From contig CM065700.1 of the NCBI GenBank assembly GCA_017654935.2, positions 50,301,927 to 50,365,926 of the forward strand: DNA of 64,000 nt, given 5' to 3'. The notes beneath the pieces were generated by a model. It was not told where the DNA came from. It did not search any database and saw only the letters and a list, made by a program, of their open reading frames with translations. Position numbers and translations under genes: made by a program. Shown one piece after another: positions 26,297 through 38,845 of this stretch; within the stretch, counting starts at the first letter, position 1; the number at the start of each line of letters is the position of its first letter. Source of the DNA: Phymorhynchus buccinoides (Eukaryota > Mollusca > Gastropoda > Neogastropoda > Raphitomidae).

Positions 26297-27350
26297 AACG
26301 CTTCATTTATTTTGCCTTGACCAACATCCTTGACTCGAGGACTGGTTGTATCATTCATCTCCTCCTTCACATTCTTTTCTTTGCGACTGTGTATAAATCA
26401 TTAAATGTAATTCATTACATTACGCTAGCATGATCAATGTGTGTGTGTGTGCGCGTGTGCGTGTGCGCGTTACAGTGCGTGCGTGCGTGTGTGCCTGTGT
26501 ACGCTACATGCGCGCGGGCATGTACCTATTGTTAACACCCCATGCTGAGTTCATATGTGTGTGTGCGCATATAAACTTAGGTGCACTTTTTAAATATTTG
26601 TTTTTACATTTTAGAATCTTTCTACGTACAGTAAGCATCTTCAAGAAGTTTTAGACATTCATAAAGCTGTTAAATTTGTACCCTTTCAGTTTCACTAGCA
26701 CCCAGAAAAGTCAGATGATTGGCTTGACCCAAACAGTAGAACATTTATGTTAATGGCAACTTTACTTCTTAAAACACAAAAATCACATTTTAATTGTATT
26801 CACGAGACAACTGAAGATATACTGCATTCTTCATTTATTTTCCATTGAGCAAAAAATCCTTGACTCAAGGACTGATAGTATGAATGATCTCCTCCTTCCC
26901 ACTCTGTTCTTTGCGAGTGTGCATACATCATTAAATGTCATTACCTTACAGTACGTTTGCACGCTCAGTGTGTGTGTGTGTGTGTGTGTGTGCGTGCGTG
27001 CGTGTGCGTGTGTGTGCGTGCGCGCGTGCGTGTGTGCGCGCACACGTGGTGCTTTCCCGGTGTATGTCATATGAGCTCAGTTGGGCATGTATGATATTGC
27101 TAACGCTCCATGTGAGTTTATATGTGTGCGCGCATATAGGCATTTTTTTACCCATTTTTTAAAAACTTTTATTTAAGCTATTTTCACAGTAAAAATCTTG
27201 GGATTTCTTAGAGCAGTTGAATAAACTATTAAATCCACTTTCACTACCCAGAAAATCGCAAACCAACCCTTAAAATTCAGATGATTTGCTTCACCCAAGC
27301 AGTAGAAAATGTCTTGTAGTAACTCTACCTCTTAAAACATGAAAACACAT
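26297..27350. repeat. Direct segmental duplication of about 500 bp
   Basis: 26297-26790 and 26828-27350 align along most of their length. Shared stretches include TTCATTTATTTT, CCTTGACT.GAGGACTG, ATCTCCTCCTTC, ATCATTAAATGT, a (GT)n block, CATATGTGTG, GCGCATATA and CTTAAAACA. The copies differ by many substitutions, so the duplication is old. Confidence 0.75.
27168..27173 (-). promoter_or_regulatory. Candidate polyadenylation signal for the giant repeat gene
   Basis: TTTATT on the plus strand reads AATAAA on the minus strand, about 330 bp past the TAG stop at 27498. Confidence 0.3.
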
Positions 27351-27497
27351 AATTTCCTTTTCTAAAAAACCCTCCGAAGAAGAACGCGAATGTTTGACCG
27401 TCTAAGCTAAGGTGGTCACATTAGCCAAGCTTTTATACTTTTGTTATCAGCAACGCTTCTTCCCAGGCTCATAGCCAACTGTTCATGTTTTCTTTTT

Positions 27498-30400
27498 CTA
27501 TAAATCGGTTCCTAAGAAAGCCAGCACGGATGTCTGTCCCTCCATGTCGCCGTCACGCCGCTGGGCCAAGGAGCGCGTGTGGTGGGCCTCTGGCAGAGCA
27601 AGCACTGTGATGGACGAGTCACTGAAGGAGCGGCACTTCATCTCCACAAAGCTCTCTCCACCACCAAAGTCGGTCACAATCTTCTTTGCCAGGACCGTGT
27701 CGGGTGAGGTTTTGTCGAAAAAGTTTTTGAACGATGAACCTGGCACTTCCGTTTCTTTGGCAGAATGTTCTGTGTTCAAAACTTTGTCGGGCAACGTTTC
27801 GTTAAGATGATATTCAAACGACGACCCTGCTACTTCTGTCTCATTTAGAGACAGTTTCGTTTCTAAAACTTTTTCGGACGATGCTTTGTCAAAAATATGA
27901 CCTACAAATGATGAACCTGGCATTTCTGTATCTTTAATAGGTTTTGTTTCTGAGATTTTGTCGGGTGATGTTCCGTGAAAATGATCTTCAAATGATGACC
28001 CCACCACTTCTGTCTCATTAAGAGACGGTTTCGTTAATGAAACTTGGTCGGATGACGTTTCAAACGACGATCCTGCCATTTTTGCGTTTTGGAAAGAAGA
28101 CAAAGCTTGGTCGGGCAGCGAACCGGGTGTTGGTAACTCTGGAGGCTTTGCGGGGACGTGTTCGGGCTCTCTGAATGGCTGGTGTTTTGGAGATGTCTTG
28201 CGTTGTTGGGAGTCTGTCTCTTTAACTGAAAGCTTTGTAATGGCAGAATCTTCAAGCTCTGTAGCCAACTCTTTTGTTAACGCTTCTGCGTCTGTTTCTG
28301 CGGCTGAATTTTCAGTACAAATTTCAACTGATGACTCTTGTTTGGACGTGTTGTTGGTGAACATGTGCACTGGCTCAGCAGTACAGATTTCAACTGATGA
28401 CTCTTGTTTGGACGTGTTGTTGGTGAACATGTGCACTGGCTCAGCAGTACAGATTTCAACTGATGACTCTTGTTTGGACGTGTTGTTGGTGAACATGTGC
28501 ACTGGCTCAGCAGTTTCGTGAGAGGAAGTTGACATTGCGGGTAAACTTTTCTTTGATATGACTGTCAGTTGTTCAGAGAACTTTGTAAGCATGTCATCGT
28601 CATGTTCTGTACACCTATACGCCAGCTCCTGCTGCTTGGTTGACGTTTCTGGAGTTGCGTTTTCAATGTACGGTTCTGTGGGAGGTACTTGCGACAGTGT
28701 ACTGTCCCTAAACAGCTCTGTGACTTCTGCTGGTGCGAGTTGTATAGTTGATACTTGAGGTGCATTGACCAGCTCCAATTGTGTAGGCATGTCTGTGGAC
28801 TCCCCTTCATTCTGCGCTCTGTGAGATCCTTCTTTGGAAATATTTTGAAAGGATGCTGGATGATCTGCAAAATCACTCAGTGTTTCTTGAAGACACTGTT
28901 CTTCTATAACCTTTTGTTGGACCGAAGGTTCAATAACAATTTGGTCTGTGGGTGCTTCTGTTATGGCGTTTTCTTCAACAGATGCTTCTAGGCTGGTGAA
29001 GGACCCCTGGTCTAACTTCATTTGACATATTTCCTGCATTGTGGGGTTCACCGTTTCTGTCATTGCCGGATGGATCATATCCGAAAAAGAGATTTTAGGA
29101 GTTTCGTTGAAATGTAAGTTTTCACACTCTTCCATAGAACCTGGTTCATCCACAAAGCATGGCTCACAAGACTCTGGCTCATCGACGGCATTTGGTTCAC
29201 GAGATCCTGACTCAAAGGAACCGGTTTCAGAACCTGCTCTACATAATTTACAGGAACCCGCTTCACTCAAAGTGCATGGTTCACAGACATCACAAGGACC
29301 TGGTTCTCCCGTTTCTGCCAGGGACAGTTTTTCATAGGTGTCTGCGGAAGATTTGGAAGCCCTTCGCTCCATGACCATCTCTCTTTCCAGTGCCTCCAGC
29401 AGGGTGAGAGGCACTGCCTCATCTGGAGGCACGCCTGGAACCTCCTCCTCCAGCGACATGGTGAAGGACTGCAGAGAGTACTTCTCTGCCTCCAGCTCTG
29501 ACATCTCTTGCTTGAAACTGAAAGACTTTAACGACAGTTCATCAAGCTGCACTTCTGAAGGCTTTTCGTAGCTGAAAGACTGTACGGAACGTTCCTCAGG
29601 TTGCTGCCCTGAAGGCTTTTCATAGCTGAAAGATTGCAAAGAGATTTTCTCGGGTTGCTGCCCTGTATCTACTTCTTTGTCAAATGAGTGTAAAGAATAT
29701 TTTTCTGCCTGCAGTTCTGATGCCATTTCTCTACTGAAGCTGAAAGGCGGTAAAGAGAATTCTTCTGGTGGCTGCACTGAAGGTATTTCTTTGTCAGAAA
29801 ACTGCCAAGCGAATTCCTCCGGCTGCGGTTCTGAAGGCATTTGTTTGTTGAAAGATCGTAAAGAATATTCATCTGGTGGCAATTCAGAAGACATTTCTTT
29901 GTTAAAAGATCGTAAAGAATATTCATCTGGTGGCAATTCTGAAGACATTTCTTTGTTAAAAGATCGTAAAGAATATTCGTCTGGTGGCAATTCAGAAGAC
30001 GTTTCTTTGTTAAAAGATCGTAAAGAATATTCGTCTGGTGGCAATTCTGAAGACGTTTCTTTGTTAAAAGATCGTAAAGAATATTCGTCTGGTGGCAATT
30101 CAGAAGACGTTTCTTTGTTAAAAGATCGTAAAGAATATTCGTCTGGTGGCAATTCTGAAGGCATCAATTCTTTATTGAAAGATTGCAAAGTGCACTGCTG
30201 AAGCTTGGCCCCTGCACCATTCTGCTGTGAAGTTAACATGCTCACATCACACTGGATGGACACATACACCACGGCTGCATCCAAATCATCATAGTTGTGG
30301 ACTTCTTCCCTTTGAGCCTCACAAGTCATCTCGCGGGGACGCGGCTGTACAGCAGTACTCACTTCTTCCATAACTGAGAACTCCGTGGATGAAGATTCTG

Positions 30401-33400
30401 CCTCGTTTTCAGCTTTAGTGCTCTTGGGTTCTCTGATGGATGAGAAAGAGGGGAAATGGCACTGAATGCCCACAGACTCTTGTTCCACTAATTCTTGTTC
30501 TGATGAGTTAAACTCGTCCGTCTGCTTGTCTTGGTCAGACTTTTTGGAGCCCGTATCAGAGGGGCTGGCTTTCCAGGCTTCTGTGATTATTTCCACTGGT
30601 TCCATTTGGGTTTGAAACTGTTCAACAGTGGACGTTTGCTCAAAGGGCGTTTGCTTTTCTTCAGATAGTTCTTTTGAAAAAGTTTCTTGATCTGGAATTT
30701 CTTCCTTTGCAGGCAATATATATGTGGCTCCTTCTGCCTGTAATCCTTGTTCATGTTCAGGAAATATTTCAGCAGTTATTTCTTCTTGTTCACATACTAT
30801 TTCAGCAGTGACTTGAACCTGTTCAAACAATATTTCTGCACCTATCTGTTCTTCCTCTGGCAATCTTTCTGGAGTGATCTGTTCTTCATCTGGCAATCTT
30901 TCTGGAGTGATCTGTTCTTCCTCTGGCAATCTTTCTGGAGTGATCTGTCCTTCATCTGGCAATCTTTCTGGAGTGATCTGTTCTTCATCTGGCAATCTTT
31001 CTGGAGTGATCTGTTCTTCCTCTGGCAATCTTTCTGGAGTGATCTGTTCTTCATCTGGCAATCTTTCTGGAGTGATCTGTTCTTCATCTGGCAATCTTTC
31101 TGGAGTGATCTGTCCTTCATCTGGCAATCTTTCTGGAGTGATCTGTCCTTCATCTGGCAATCTTTCTGGAGTGATCTGTTCTTCCTCTGGCAATCTTTCT
31201 GGAGTGATCTGTTCTTCATCTGGCAATCTTTCTGGAGTGATCTGTTCTTCATCTGGCAATCTTTCTGGAGTGATATGTCCTTCATCTGGCAATCTTTCTG
31301 GAGTGATCTGTTCTTCATCTGGCAATCTTTCTGGAGTGATCTGTTCTTCCTCTGGCAATCTTTCTGGAGTGATCTGTTCTTCCTCTGGCAATCTTTCTGG
31401 AGTGATCTGTTCTTCCTCTGGCAATCTTTCTGGAGTGATCTGTTCTTCCTCTGGCAATCTTTCTGGAGTGATCTGTTCTTCATCTGGCAATCTTTCTGGA
31501 GTGATCTGTTCTTCATCTGGCAATCTTTCTGGAGTGATCTGTTCTTCCTCTGGCAATCTTTCTGGAGTGATATGTCCTTCATCTGGCAATCTTTCTGGAG
31601 TGATCTGTCCTTCATCTGGCAATCTTTCTGGAGTGATCTGTCCTTCATCTGGCAATCTTTCTGGAGTGATCTGTTCTTCCTCTGGCAATCTTTCTGGAGT
31701 GATCTGTTCTTCCTCTGGCAATATTTCTGGAGTGATCTGTTCTTCCTCTGGCAATCTTTCTGGAGTGATCTGTTCTTCGTCTGGCAATCTTTCTGGAGTG
31801 ATCTGTTCTTCATCTGGCAATCTTTCTGGAGTGATCTGTTCTTCCTCTGGCAATATTTCTGGAGTGATCTGTTCTTCCTCTGGCAATCTTTCTGGAGTGA
31901 TCTGTCCTTCATCTGGCAATCTTTCTGGAGTGATCTGTTCTTCCTCTGGCAATCTTTCTGGAGTGATCTGTTCTTCATCTGGCAATCTTTCTGGAGTGAT
32001 CTGTTCTTCCTCTGGCAATATTTCTGGAGTGATTTGTTCTCCATCTGCCAATCTTTCTGGAGTGATCTGTTCTTCCTCTGGCAATATTTCTGGAATGATC
32101 CGTTCTTGCCCAGGTGATATTTCCATCGTAATTTGTTCTTGTTCAGGCAATATTTCTGAAATTATTTGTTCTTGTTCAGAAAATATTTCTGGAGACATCT
32201 GTTCTTGTTCAGGCAACATTTCTGTGACTATTTGTTCTCCTGCTGTCAATATTCCAGGGGATATACTTTCTTGCTCAGAAAATATTTCTATGCCTGTTCC
32301 TTCAGTCGGTGTTTGTTCCTTTTCAGACAAGAGTTGCATGCGCTGTTCTGTTTCCTGTGCCCCTTCAGACGGTAATTCTACAGACATTTGTTCAACAGGT
32401 GCTTGCTCACTGTTAGCTGGAGTTTTCAATGCTACTTCATTGGGCATTTCTGCGGTTGGCACTGGTTCAAACGATTCTACCTTTTCATATGTCATTTGTT
32501 TGTGCATTTCGCTGTAGGTTTGATTTTCTGCAGGTTCAGTCTCTTCTGGCTTTTCGTTGGATGATGAGTCTATTGGCATATTGTCATCTGGTTTGTGTTC
32601 TCTGAGGGATTCTTCTGCGAGTGATTCTCCTTCACATACCATTTTCCTGTCCTCAGATAATGTACATGTGGACAAATCAGATCGTTCACCACCCGTCTCA
32701 CTCAGTCCTTCATCAAGTTTTTGTTGAGCAAGATCAGGGCAGGACAGTGGAGTTAACAACGTTTGTACGGAGGTTTCTGTGGTGAACAGTCCTGGCACGA
32801 TGTCATAGTTGCTGCCAGTTTTCTTGGAGTCCAGTTTGCACTGAGCACCAGGCACAAGGCGTTCAGTCTGCACTTCTGCACAAAGCGTCTCGGTGTGCTT
32901 TGCTCGCTGTTGTTGAGCAAGATCAGGGCAGGACAGTCGAGTTAACGACGTTTGTACGGAGGTTTCCGTGGTGAACAGTCCTGGCACGATGTCATAATTG
33001 CTGCCAGTTTCCTTGGAGTCCAGTTTGCACTGAGCACCAGGCACAAGGCGTTCAGTCTGCACTTCTGCACAAAGCGTCTCTGTGTGCTTTGCTCGCCTCC
33101 TTGTCTCTACCAACATGGCAGATACAGCCTGTTCTATCTTCCCTGTAGGAACTGTGTTTGTTATCAGTCCTTTGAAACAAACTGGTTCGATAATGTCAGA
33201 AAATACTTCTACATTTCCCACCAAGACCATCTCTGTGCACTGTTCAGAGTGTTCCATCTTTTCTGAAAGAACTGTTTCAAGATCTTTGAAACAAACTGGG
33301 TCTATAATGTCAGAAAATTCTGGTCCCATCTCTTCGGCTGGAACTGCCTCTGAGCACTGTTCAGACTGTTCCACTGCATATAAATCCTCTTGTGGCAGTT

Positions 33401-36302
33401 TCGTCTCTTCCACAGTTTCAGAAGTGACACGTGTTTCTTCTCTCCTTTCTTCTGATGTTTTAATTCCTGCGCATAGCTTTTCAACACATACTATGTCTTC
33501 TTCTGTTGTTTCTTGTTTCATTGTTTGGTTATCACAATGAATCTCTTTCTCTTTGGCATATAACTCCATATCACCGGTATTAACATCCTCACCGTCTTTT
33601 TTGTTCAGATGTACAGATGTTGAGTATTCCACAGGCTGGGTTTCCAAACACAGATCTTGCTGATTTGCATCCAAGCCCTCTTCACGCGTTATCCTAGATG
33701 TAGCTCCTGGATCATCTGCTGTAGGAACAGCTTCTGGCTGTGACGACACTAGGGCTGAGTCATCTCCGTACCTCTCCGAACATTGCAGAAACACGTCAGC
33801 CTCCATTGCATGTGCGTGGAAAGTTTTGCATATTGAGTTTTCGCACATACTACAGCGCCTTTTTGAAATTAGGTCTTCAACCTTTTGTTCCGCATCACCA
33901 ATTTTCCCTAGCTCCACAGCGTCCATGTCTTTTTCCCTTTGATCAGGACATTCAATTTTCCCTAGCTCCACAGCGTCCATGTCTTTTTCCCTTTGATCAG
34001 GACATTCTTGGTTTTTGTCCGCTTTGTACAATTTCTCCGGCTGTCCATCTTCATTGAAGAAAGTTTCAGGTTCTTCTTGTCTGACTTTATTCACCAGGGT
34101 TTCTCTGACAATCTCTTCTCTTGGCGCTGGTTCATGTTCCTCTTTAGGTGTTTCTCCAAATGCACCCCCTGTTCCTGTCGGAATTACTGCTACGGGTGTT
34201 TCTTCTTGTTGCGATGTTCCAGGTTGGGTTTCTGGCGATGGTTTTCTGACTGGTTGCTGTGAGTGTGTTGGGGATTCTCCTAATGACCCAGAGGACACCC
34301 CATGCAGCCTTGTGGCTAGCACTTCTCTGGAGATCTCTCTCTGGATCCCCATGATAATCTCCTCCTGCCTCTCCATGGACAGTTCTTTTAGAGACCCTGT
34401 GGACAGGAGTGCTTCAATTGGCACTGCCTGTGTAGTCATTTCTTCTGGAGAACTGTTGGGCATTTCTCCTTGAAACACTAAAACCAGTATGTCCTCCTGA
34501 GGTTCATGGACTGCCTCTTGTTCTTCAGGAAGCTTTTCCAGAAATGCTGTTTTTATGTCTTCAAGCGATTTGGTCTTTTTTTCTTCCTGTACTTCTTTGG
34601 TTCTTTCTCCCTCTTTTTGTGCGTCCACAAACCTTTCGTAATTCTCTACACACATATCTCTGTGTGTTTCTGTACGTTCTCCTTCTTCGCCAAAGGTGGT
34701 TCTTTGTTCTTGTGCTTCTGAGGGTATTTCTGATGGTGTTTCTATAAACTTAAGGGTTTGTGCTTCTGGCAGCAATTCCTCTGTGGGCGTTTGCAATTCT
34801 GCAAGCATTTCTACTGCGGGGACATCGATTTCTGTGGACATTTCCAGTTGTGCTTGAATTGGCATCCCCATGTCAATAGATAATTTTACTTGTGCTTCTG
34901 ACGACATTTTAACTTGGCTTTCTTCCCATTCTTCTATGCATATTTCTCCTTGTACTTCTGTGGGAACATCTATGTCCATAGACATTTCTAGTTGTGCTAC
35001 AAAGGGTACCCCCAAGTCAATAGACATTTTAATCAGTTTTTCTGAATGCATTTCTTCAGGTTTTTCAACGTGTGTTTCTTCTGTTATGTGGATTTCGTCT
35101 AGTACTTCTTTGGGCACATCAATTTCGGAGGACATCTCCAGTTGCGCAACAAAGGGTACTTCTGTATCAATGGACATTTTTACTCGTTTTTCTGAGGACA
35201 TTTTCCCTTGGTTGTCTTCTGCTTCTTTCATGATTTTGTTGTCTTGTATTTCTGTAGGTTCATCTATATCTGTGGACATTTCCAGTTGTGCTACGAGGGG
35301 TACCCCTGTGTCAACAGACATTTTAATACGTTTTTCCATGTTTTTTTCTTCTACACACATTTCCTCTGATCGTTCTGTGAACGTCTCGTCTTGTACTGCT
35401 CTGGGCACATCTTCTGTATGTGTAGACATTTCTAGCTGTGCTACAAAGGGCACCCCCATGTCGATAGAGAATGTTATTGTTTTTTCTGAGGGCATTTCTT
35501 CTTTTTCTTCTATGCATATTTCTTCTTGTACTTCTGTGGGAACATCTATATCCGAAGACATTTCTAGTTGTGCTACAAAGGACACCCCCATGTCAATAGA
35601 CATTTTAACCTGTTTTTCTGAGGGCCTTTCCCCTGCATTTTCTATGGGGTCTTCTACTAAAGGCCTATCTGGAAAGATTTCTACTTGCGCTTCAACGGGC
35701 ATTTCTATTTGTGCTTCAACAGGCATTTCTATTTGTGCTTCAACGGGCATTTCTATTTGTGCTTCAACAGGCATTTCTACTTGCGCTTCAACGGGCATTT
35801 CTATTTGTGCTTCAACGGGCATTTCTATTTGTGCTTCAACGGGCATTTCTATTTGTGCTTCAACGGGCATTTCTATTTGTGCTTCAACGGGCATTTCTAT
35901 TTGTGCTTCAACGGGCATTTCTATTTGTGCTTCAACGGGCATTTCTATTTGTGCTTCAACGGGCATTTCTATTTGTGCTTCAACGGGCATTTCTACTTGT
36001 GCTTCAACGGGCATTTCTACTTGTGCTTCAACGGGCATTTCTACTTGTGCTTCAACGGGCATTTCTACTTGTGCTTCAACGGGCATTTCTACTTGTGCTT
36101 CAACGGGCATTTCTACTTGTGATTCAAGGGGCATTTCTACTTGTGATTCAATGGGCATTTCTACTTGTGATTCAAGGGGCATTTCTACTTGTGATTCAAG
36201 GGGCATTTCTACTTGTGATTCAAGGGGCATTTCTACTTGTGATTCAAGGGGCATTTCTACTTGTGATTCAAGGGGCATTTCTACTTGTGATTCAAGGGGC
36301 AT
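27498..36302 (-). CDS. Giant acidic repeat protein, C-terminal part of the 11.3-kb exon
   Basis: An open frame of 2934 codons ending in TAG at 27498-27500. It is very rich in Glu, Pro, Gln and Ser, with no signal peptide or membrane segment. The layers in order are: [16 protein letters not shown] octapeptides (residues 1-205); degenerate [14 protein letters not shown] units (about 220-500); a small Cys cluster CSMCENSIC (about 820); a 63-residue block present twice (about 1065-1195); about 38 [11 protein letters not shown] undecapeptides (about 1395-1820); [16 protein letters not shown] 18-mers and relatives (about 2040-2290); [11 protein letters not shown] Cys motifs (about 2325-2380); [13 protein letters not shown] 22-mers, three copies (about 2595-2660); and GSSFE..ETEV units (about 2740-2870). 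It is probably disordered. I recognise no family and assign no function. It continues the frame of 36281-38816 after a one-unit frameshift. Confidence 0.75.
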   Translation of the reverse strand: MPLESQVEMPLESQVEMPLESQVEMPLESQVEMPLESQVEMPLESQVEMPIESQVEMPLESQVEMPVEAQVEMPVEAQVEMPVEAQVEMPVEAQVEMPVEAQVEMPVEAQIEMPVEAQIEMPVEAQIEMPVEAQIEMPVEAQIEMPVEAQIEMPVEAQIEMPVEAQIEMPVEAQVEMPVEAQIEMPVEAQIEMPVEAQIEMPVEAQVEIFPDRPLVEDPIENAGERPSEKQVKMSIDMGVSFVAQLEMSSDIDVPTEVQEEICIEEKEEMPSEKTITFSIDMGVPFVAQLEMSTHTEDVPRAVQDETFTERSEEMCVEEKNMEKRIKMSVDTGVPLVAQLEMSTDIDEPTEIQDNKIMKEAEDNQGKMSSEKRVKMSIDTEVPFVAQLEMSSEIDVPKEVLDEIHITEETHVEKPEEMHSEKLIKMSIDLGVPFVAQLEMSMDIDVPTEVQGEICIEEWEESQVKMSSEAQVKLSIDMGMPIQAQLEMSTEIDVPAVEMLAELQTPTEELLPEAQTLKFIETPSEIPSEAQEQRTTFGEEGERTETHRDMCVENYERFVDAQKEGERTKEVQEEKKTKSLEDIKTAFLEKLPEEQEAVHEPQEDILVLVFQGEMPNSSPEEMTTQAVPIEALLSTGSLKELSMERQEEIIMGIQREISREVLATRLHGVSSGSLGESPTHSQQPVRKPSPETQPGTSQQEETPVAVIPTGTGGAFGETPKEEHEPAPREEIVRETLVNKVRQEEPETFFNEDGQPEKLYKADKNQECPDQREKDMDAVELGKIECPDQREKDMDAVELGKIGDAEQKVEDLISKRRCSMCENSICKTFHAHAMEADVFLQCSERYGDDSALVSSQPEAVPTADDPGATSRITREEGLDANQQDLCLETQPVEYSTSVHLNKKDGEDVNTGDMELYAKEKEIHCDNQTMKQETTEEDIVCVEKLCAGIKTSEERREETRVTSETVEETKLPQEDLYAVEQSEQCSEAVPAEEMGPEFSDIIDPVCFKDLETVLSEKMEHSEQCTEMVLVGNVEVFSDIIEPVCFKGLITNTVPTGKIEQAVSAMLVETRRRAKHTETLCAEVQTERLVPGAQCKLDSKETGSNYDIVPGLFTTETSVQTSLTRLSCPDLAQQQRAKHTETLCAEVQTERLVPGAQCKLDSKKTGSNYDIVPGLFTTETSVQTLLTPLSCPDLAQQKLDEGLSETGGERSDLSTCTLSEDRKMVCEGESLAEESLREHKPDDNMPIDSSSNEKPEETEPAENQTYSEMHKQMTYEKVESFEPVPTAEMPNEVALKTPANSEQAPVEQMSVELPSEGAQETEQRMQLLSEKEQTPTEGTGIEIFSEQESISPGILTAGEQIVTEMLPEQEQMSPEIFSEQEQIISEILPEQEQITMEISPGQERIIPEILPEEEQITPERLADGEQITPEILPEEEQITPERLPDEEQITPERLPEEEQITPERLPDEGQITPERLPEEEQITPEILPEEEQITPERLPDEEQITPERLPDEEQITPERLPEEEQITPEILPEEEQITPERLPEEEQITPERLPDEGQITPERLPDEGQITPERLPDEGHITPERLPEEEQITPERLPDEEQITPERLPDEEQITPERLPEEEQITPERLPEEEQITPERLPEEEQITPERLPEEEQITPERLPDEEQITPERLPDEGHITPERLPDEEQITPERLPDEEQITPERLPEEEQITPERLPDEGQITPERLPDEGQITPERLPDEEQITPERLPDEEQITPERLPEEEQITPERLPDEEQITPERLPDEGQITPERLPEEEQITPERLPDEEQITPERLPEEEQIGAEILFEQVQVTAEIVCEQEEITAEIFPEHEQGLQAEGATYILPAKEEIPDQETFSKELSEEKQTPFEQTSTVEQFQTQMEPVEIITEAWKASPSDTGSKKSDQDKQTDEFNSSEQELVEQESVGIQCHFPSFSSIREPKSTKAENEAESSSTEFSVMEEVSTAVQPRPREMTCEAQREEVHNYDDLDAAVVYVSIQCDVSMLTSQQNGAGAKLQQCTLQSFNKELMPSELPPDEYSLRSFNKETSSELPPDEYSLRSFNKETSSELPPDEYSLRSFNKETSSELPPDEYSLRSFNKEMSSELPPDEYSLRSFNKEMSSELPPDEYSLRSFNKQMPSEPQPEEFAWQFSDKEIPSVQPPEEFSLPPFSFSREMASELQAEKYSLHSFDKEVDTGQQPEKISLQSFSYEKPSGQQPEERSVQSFSYEKPSEVQLDELSLKSFSFKQEMSELEAEKYSLQSFTMSLEEEVPGVPPDEAVPLTLLEALEREMVMERRASKSSADTYEKLSLAETGEPGPCDVCEPCTLSEAGSCKLCRAGSETGSFESGSREPNAVDEPESCEPCFVDEPGSMEECENLHFNETPKISFSDMIHPAMTETVNPTMQEICQMKLDQGSFTSLEASVEENAITEAPTDQIVIEPSVQQKVIEEQCLQETLSDFADHPASFQNISKEGSHRAQNEGESTDMPTQLELVNAPQVSTIQLAPAEVTELFRDSTLSQVPPTEPYIENATPETSTKQQELAYRCTEHDDDMLTKFSEQLTVISKKSLPAMSTSSHETAEPVHMFTNNTSKQESSVEICTAEPVHMFTNNTSKQESSVEICTAEPVHMFTNNTSKQESSVEICTENSAAETDAEALTKELATELEDSAITKLSVKETDSQQRKTSPKHQPFREPEHVPAKPPELPTPGSLPDQALSSFQNAKMAGSSFETSSDQVSLTKPSLNETEVVGSSFEDHFHGTSPDKISETKPIKDTEMPGSSFVGHIFDKASSEKVLETKLSLNETEVAGSSFEYHLNETLPDKVLNTEHSAKETEVPGSSFKNFFDKTSPDTVLAKKIVTDFGGGESFVEMKCRSFSDSSITVLALPEAHHTRSLAQRRDGDMEGQTSVLAFLGTDL
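27690..28080 (-). repeat. Coding repeat, GSSFE..ETEV units, about 5 copies
   Basis: Degenerate units of about 38-40 codons near the C terminus of the repeat protein, each with GSSF and SP(D/E)K(V/I)L. Confidence 0.75.
28315..28515 (-). repeat. Coding 66-bp repeat, three copies
   Basis: Almost identical 22-residue units, [17 protein letters not shown] followed by VEICT. The near identity at DNA level implies recent duplication. Confidence 0.95.
29430..30190 (-). repeat. Coding 54-bp repeat, six close and several diverged copies
   Basis: 18-residue units [18 protein letters not shown] are homogeneous from about 29850 to 30190. Diverged relatives ([21 protein letters not shown]) extend toward 29430. 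Confidence 0.92.
30842..32110 (-). repeat. Coding 33-bp minisatellite, about 38 copies
   Basis: 11-residue units [11 protein letters not shown] or [11 protein letters not shown]. The Asp/Glu choice and an occasional GQ or GH alternate without strict order. Because 33 is divisible by 3, several other frames on both strands also stay open. Confidence 0.97.
32721..33105 (-). repeat. Coding 189-bp duplication, two copies
   Basis: A 63-residue block containing [19 protein letters not shown] and TTETSVQT occurs twice head to tail with only a few differences. Confidence 0.95.
34800..35640 (-). repeat. Coding degenerate repeat, [14 protein letters not shown] units, about 7 copies
   Basis: Degenerate units with a core K(M/L)SID.G(V/M)P..AQLEMS and VPTEVQ. 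Spacing varies between about 40 and 60 residues, so these are older than the neighbouring arrays. Confidence 0.8.
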
Positions 36303-36567
36303 TTCAATTCAAGGGGCATTTCTACTTGTGATTCAAGGGGCATTTCTACTTGTGATTCAAGGGGCATTTCTACTTGTGATTCAAGGGGCATTTCTACTTG
36401 TGATTCAAGGGGCATTTCTACTTGTGATTCAAGGGGCATTTCTACTTGTGATTCAAGGGGCATTTCTACTTGTGATTCAAGGGGCATTTCTACTTGTGAT
36501 TCAAGGGGCATTTCTACTTGTGATTCAAGGGGCATTTCTACTTGTGATTCAAGGGGCATTTCCACTT
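35685..36567 (-). repeat. Coding 24-bp minisatellite, about 37 copies
   Basis: Octapeptide units in blocks along the protein: MPLESQVE first (about 36120-36560), then MPVEAQVE, then MPVEAQIE, with a few mixed units at the end. One unit (36298-36314) is only 17 bp and breaks the frame. Confidence 0.97.
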
Positions 36568-38816
36568 TTCCTTCAATGGGCATTTCTATTTCAACAGACA
36601 TGTCTACTTGTGTTTCAACCAGCATTTCTACTTCACTGGGCCTTTCCGATTGTGTGGGTATTTCCGTTTCTCCTGCTTGGGGCACTTCAATTTCCATGGA
36701 CATTTCTATGTGTGCCTCTGTAAGAATTTCCTCTTGCTCTTCTGTAGGCATTTCTTTCTCTTTGTTTACGCTGATTTCTTTTTCCATCAGTCTGTCTTCT
36801 TGTTCTTCTGTGGGCATTGTTTCTAGTCTTTCTGTGGCGGGTATGTCTTCTTTTTGTTGGGAACGTTGTTTTTGCTCCTCTGTTGGTGTTTCTTCTTTTT
36901 GTTCCACGAATAATTCGTTTTCTTCTTCTGCGGTTATTTCTTTGTGTTTTTCGAAGCATAGCTGTTTTTGTTGATCTACGAGTAGGTCGTTTTGTTTATC
37001 TAAAGACGTGTCTTCTTTATCTGTGGGTATGCCTATATCTTCTTGTTCTTCTGTGTATATATCCTGTTTCTCATCTTCTCGCTCTTCTTGTGCTTTGAGA
37101 GTCATTCCTTCTTCAATTTTCCTTTGCAGTTTTTGGTCCGATATCGTGTTAGCTTTTCTCTGAGTTTCCGGGAAATATTCTTCCTTTGTCTTTTGGAGCG
37201 TTTCTTTTGCTTTAATGGAAGGGTCTTTGGGAGAATGTCTCTGTATGATCTTTTGCGATTTGGAGGACAGTTTTTCTGCTTTCGTAGGAATTTCTTCAAG
37301 AGCTTCTATTTGCTCCTGCGCATCTTCAAGAATGTCTTCTCGTCCTATTTGCATTTGTTCTGGTTCTGCGAACATCTCTCCAGTAGCTACTGTCGGAACT
37401 TCTTCCAGCGCTTGTATGGTCGCTTCGTCCTGCGCTTCAGTAGGCGTACCTATTTGCACCTCTTCTTTTACAGGCTCTACTTCTTGCTCGTAGTCTTGTG
37501 TTTCTGCTTGCTTTTCCTCACGCATATCTTGGGTTTGTTGGCGTATTTCTTCTTCCAACCTTTGTGTACCTTGTTCTTCATGCAATTCTCTCATTAGTAT
37601 TTCTTGCTCTTTTGTGGATATGTCTTCGTGTGGTTTTGAAAATGTTTCTTCTTGTCCCTCTGCTAGTATTTCTTCTTGTCTTTGTGAGGGTTTCTCTTCT
37701 TCAGCTTTTAACACAATTTCTTCCTGTCTTTCTTTTGGCCTTTCTCCCTGCGTTCTAACAAGTTCTTCCTGGTATTTCGTGCTCATTTCTTCCCGACCTT
37801 CTGTGGGTATTTCTTTCTTGACATCTAAGGGCAAGAGTATTTCTTCCTTGAGTCGTGTGGGTATTTGTTCTTCTTGTCCACTTAGCATTTCTTCTTGCCT
37901 TGCACCGGGGAATTCTTCTTTCTCAACGCAGGGCAATTGTTCCTGTCTTTCTTTAACACCCCCTGCCTCAAGTTCTTGAAAAGTTATTGCTTCCACTTCA
38001 GAAACGTTCGCGAACATTCCCCCCGTTTTTGTATCCATATTGTCGCTTGCTTCGTCTCTTCGCTTTTCGCCTTCTCTGAGCATCATTTCTTCTGTTTGCT
38101 CCAGCACTTCTTCCCCTCCGTGTGGGGTTGTTTCCTCCCTTCCCTCCACAGGCGCTTCTTTCCGTGTTTGTGCGATAATTTCTTCTGGCGCTGATTCTAT
38201 TCGGCCGCCATCTTCCCATGGTTCTGAGCAGACGTCACCCGTCCATGGCTGTGCCGCTCTTTCTGCCAGCTTCTCTGACATATCAATGGACTCTTCCATT
38301 TGGGAGATCACCCCTGCCATGTCAATGGACTCTTCCATTTGGGAGATCACGCCTGCTGTAACGTGTTCTTCTGAGGGCATTTTCCCCTTTTCTTGCAGAG
38401 AGTCTTCTGTGGACCATTGTACTCGATCTGTGCACGATGCCTCTTCCTTGTCTACCATGAAAGGCTCCTCTAGGCTTTCTTGGGATTCTAAGGACAGTTC
38501 CACTTGTTTTTCTGAGGACATTTTCTTTTGTCTTCCTTTAAGGACACGGTCTTGCTTTTTTGATTGTCCTTTTTTAGGGACAGTTTCTTGATCCTTTAAT
38601 TGTCCTTTAAGCTTAGGGACAGTTTCTTGTTCTTTTAATTGTCCTTTTTTAAGGACAGTTTCTTGTTCTTCTAATTGTCCTTTAAGGACAGCTTCTTGTT
38701 CTTTTAATTTTCCTTTGGGTACACTTTCTTGTTCCTTTAATGTTTCTTCTTTAAGGACATTTTCTTGCTCTTTGAAAAGTTTTTCTTCATGGGTTTTTGA
38801 TTCACGATGACTGGGT
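36281..38816 (-). CDS. Giant acidic repeat protein, N-terminal part of the 11.3-kb exon
   Basis: This is the first part of the terminal exon. The frame is open beyond the first ATG (38521) up to an acceptor at 38817-38818 (ATGTTAACAG on the minus strand) preceded by a 90-bp (CT)n pyrimidine tract. The added 98 codons hold [16 protein letters not shown] repeats. The rest is Glu/Gln-rich with a loose period of about 8 residues ([15 protein letters not shown]), grading into MPLESQVE units. The first base of the exon completes the Lys codon left by the exon at 39639. At 36298-36314 a shortened unit shifts the frame and a stop follows about 12 codons later. The frame continues as 27498-36302. Function unknown. 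Confidence 0.7.
36298..36314 (-). other. Frame-breaking short repeat unit (net -7 bp)
   Basis: The normal 24-bp unit reads GGCATTTC, TACTTGTG, ATTCAAGG on the plus strand. Here the middle block is replaced by a single A, leaving 17 bp. On either side the same protein repeat continues in different frames. Confidence 0.9.
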
Positions 38817-38834
38817 CTGTTAACATTTTGAAAA

Positions 38835-38845
38835 TAAAAGAAATG

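Noticed and set aside
30747..32517. Long plus-strand frames of 456 and 547 codons
   Set aside because: They mirror the 33-bp coding repeat of the minus-strand gene. A period divisible by 3 keeps several frames open.
34870..36723. Plus-strand frame of 617 codons (ISTCAST-type repeat)
   Set aside because: Antisense shadow of the 24-bp coding minisatellite, with no splice or start support.
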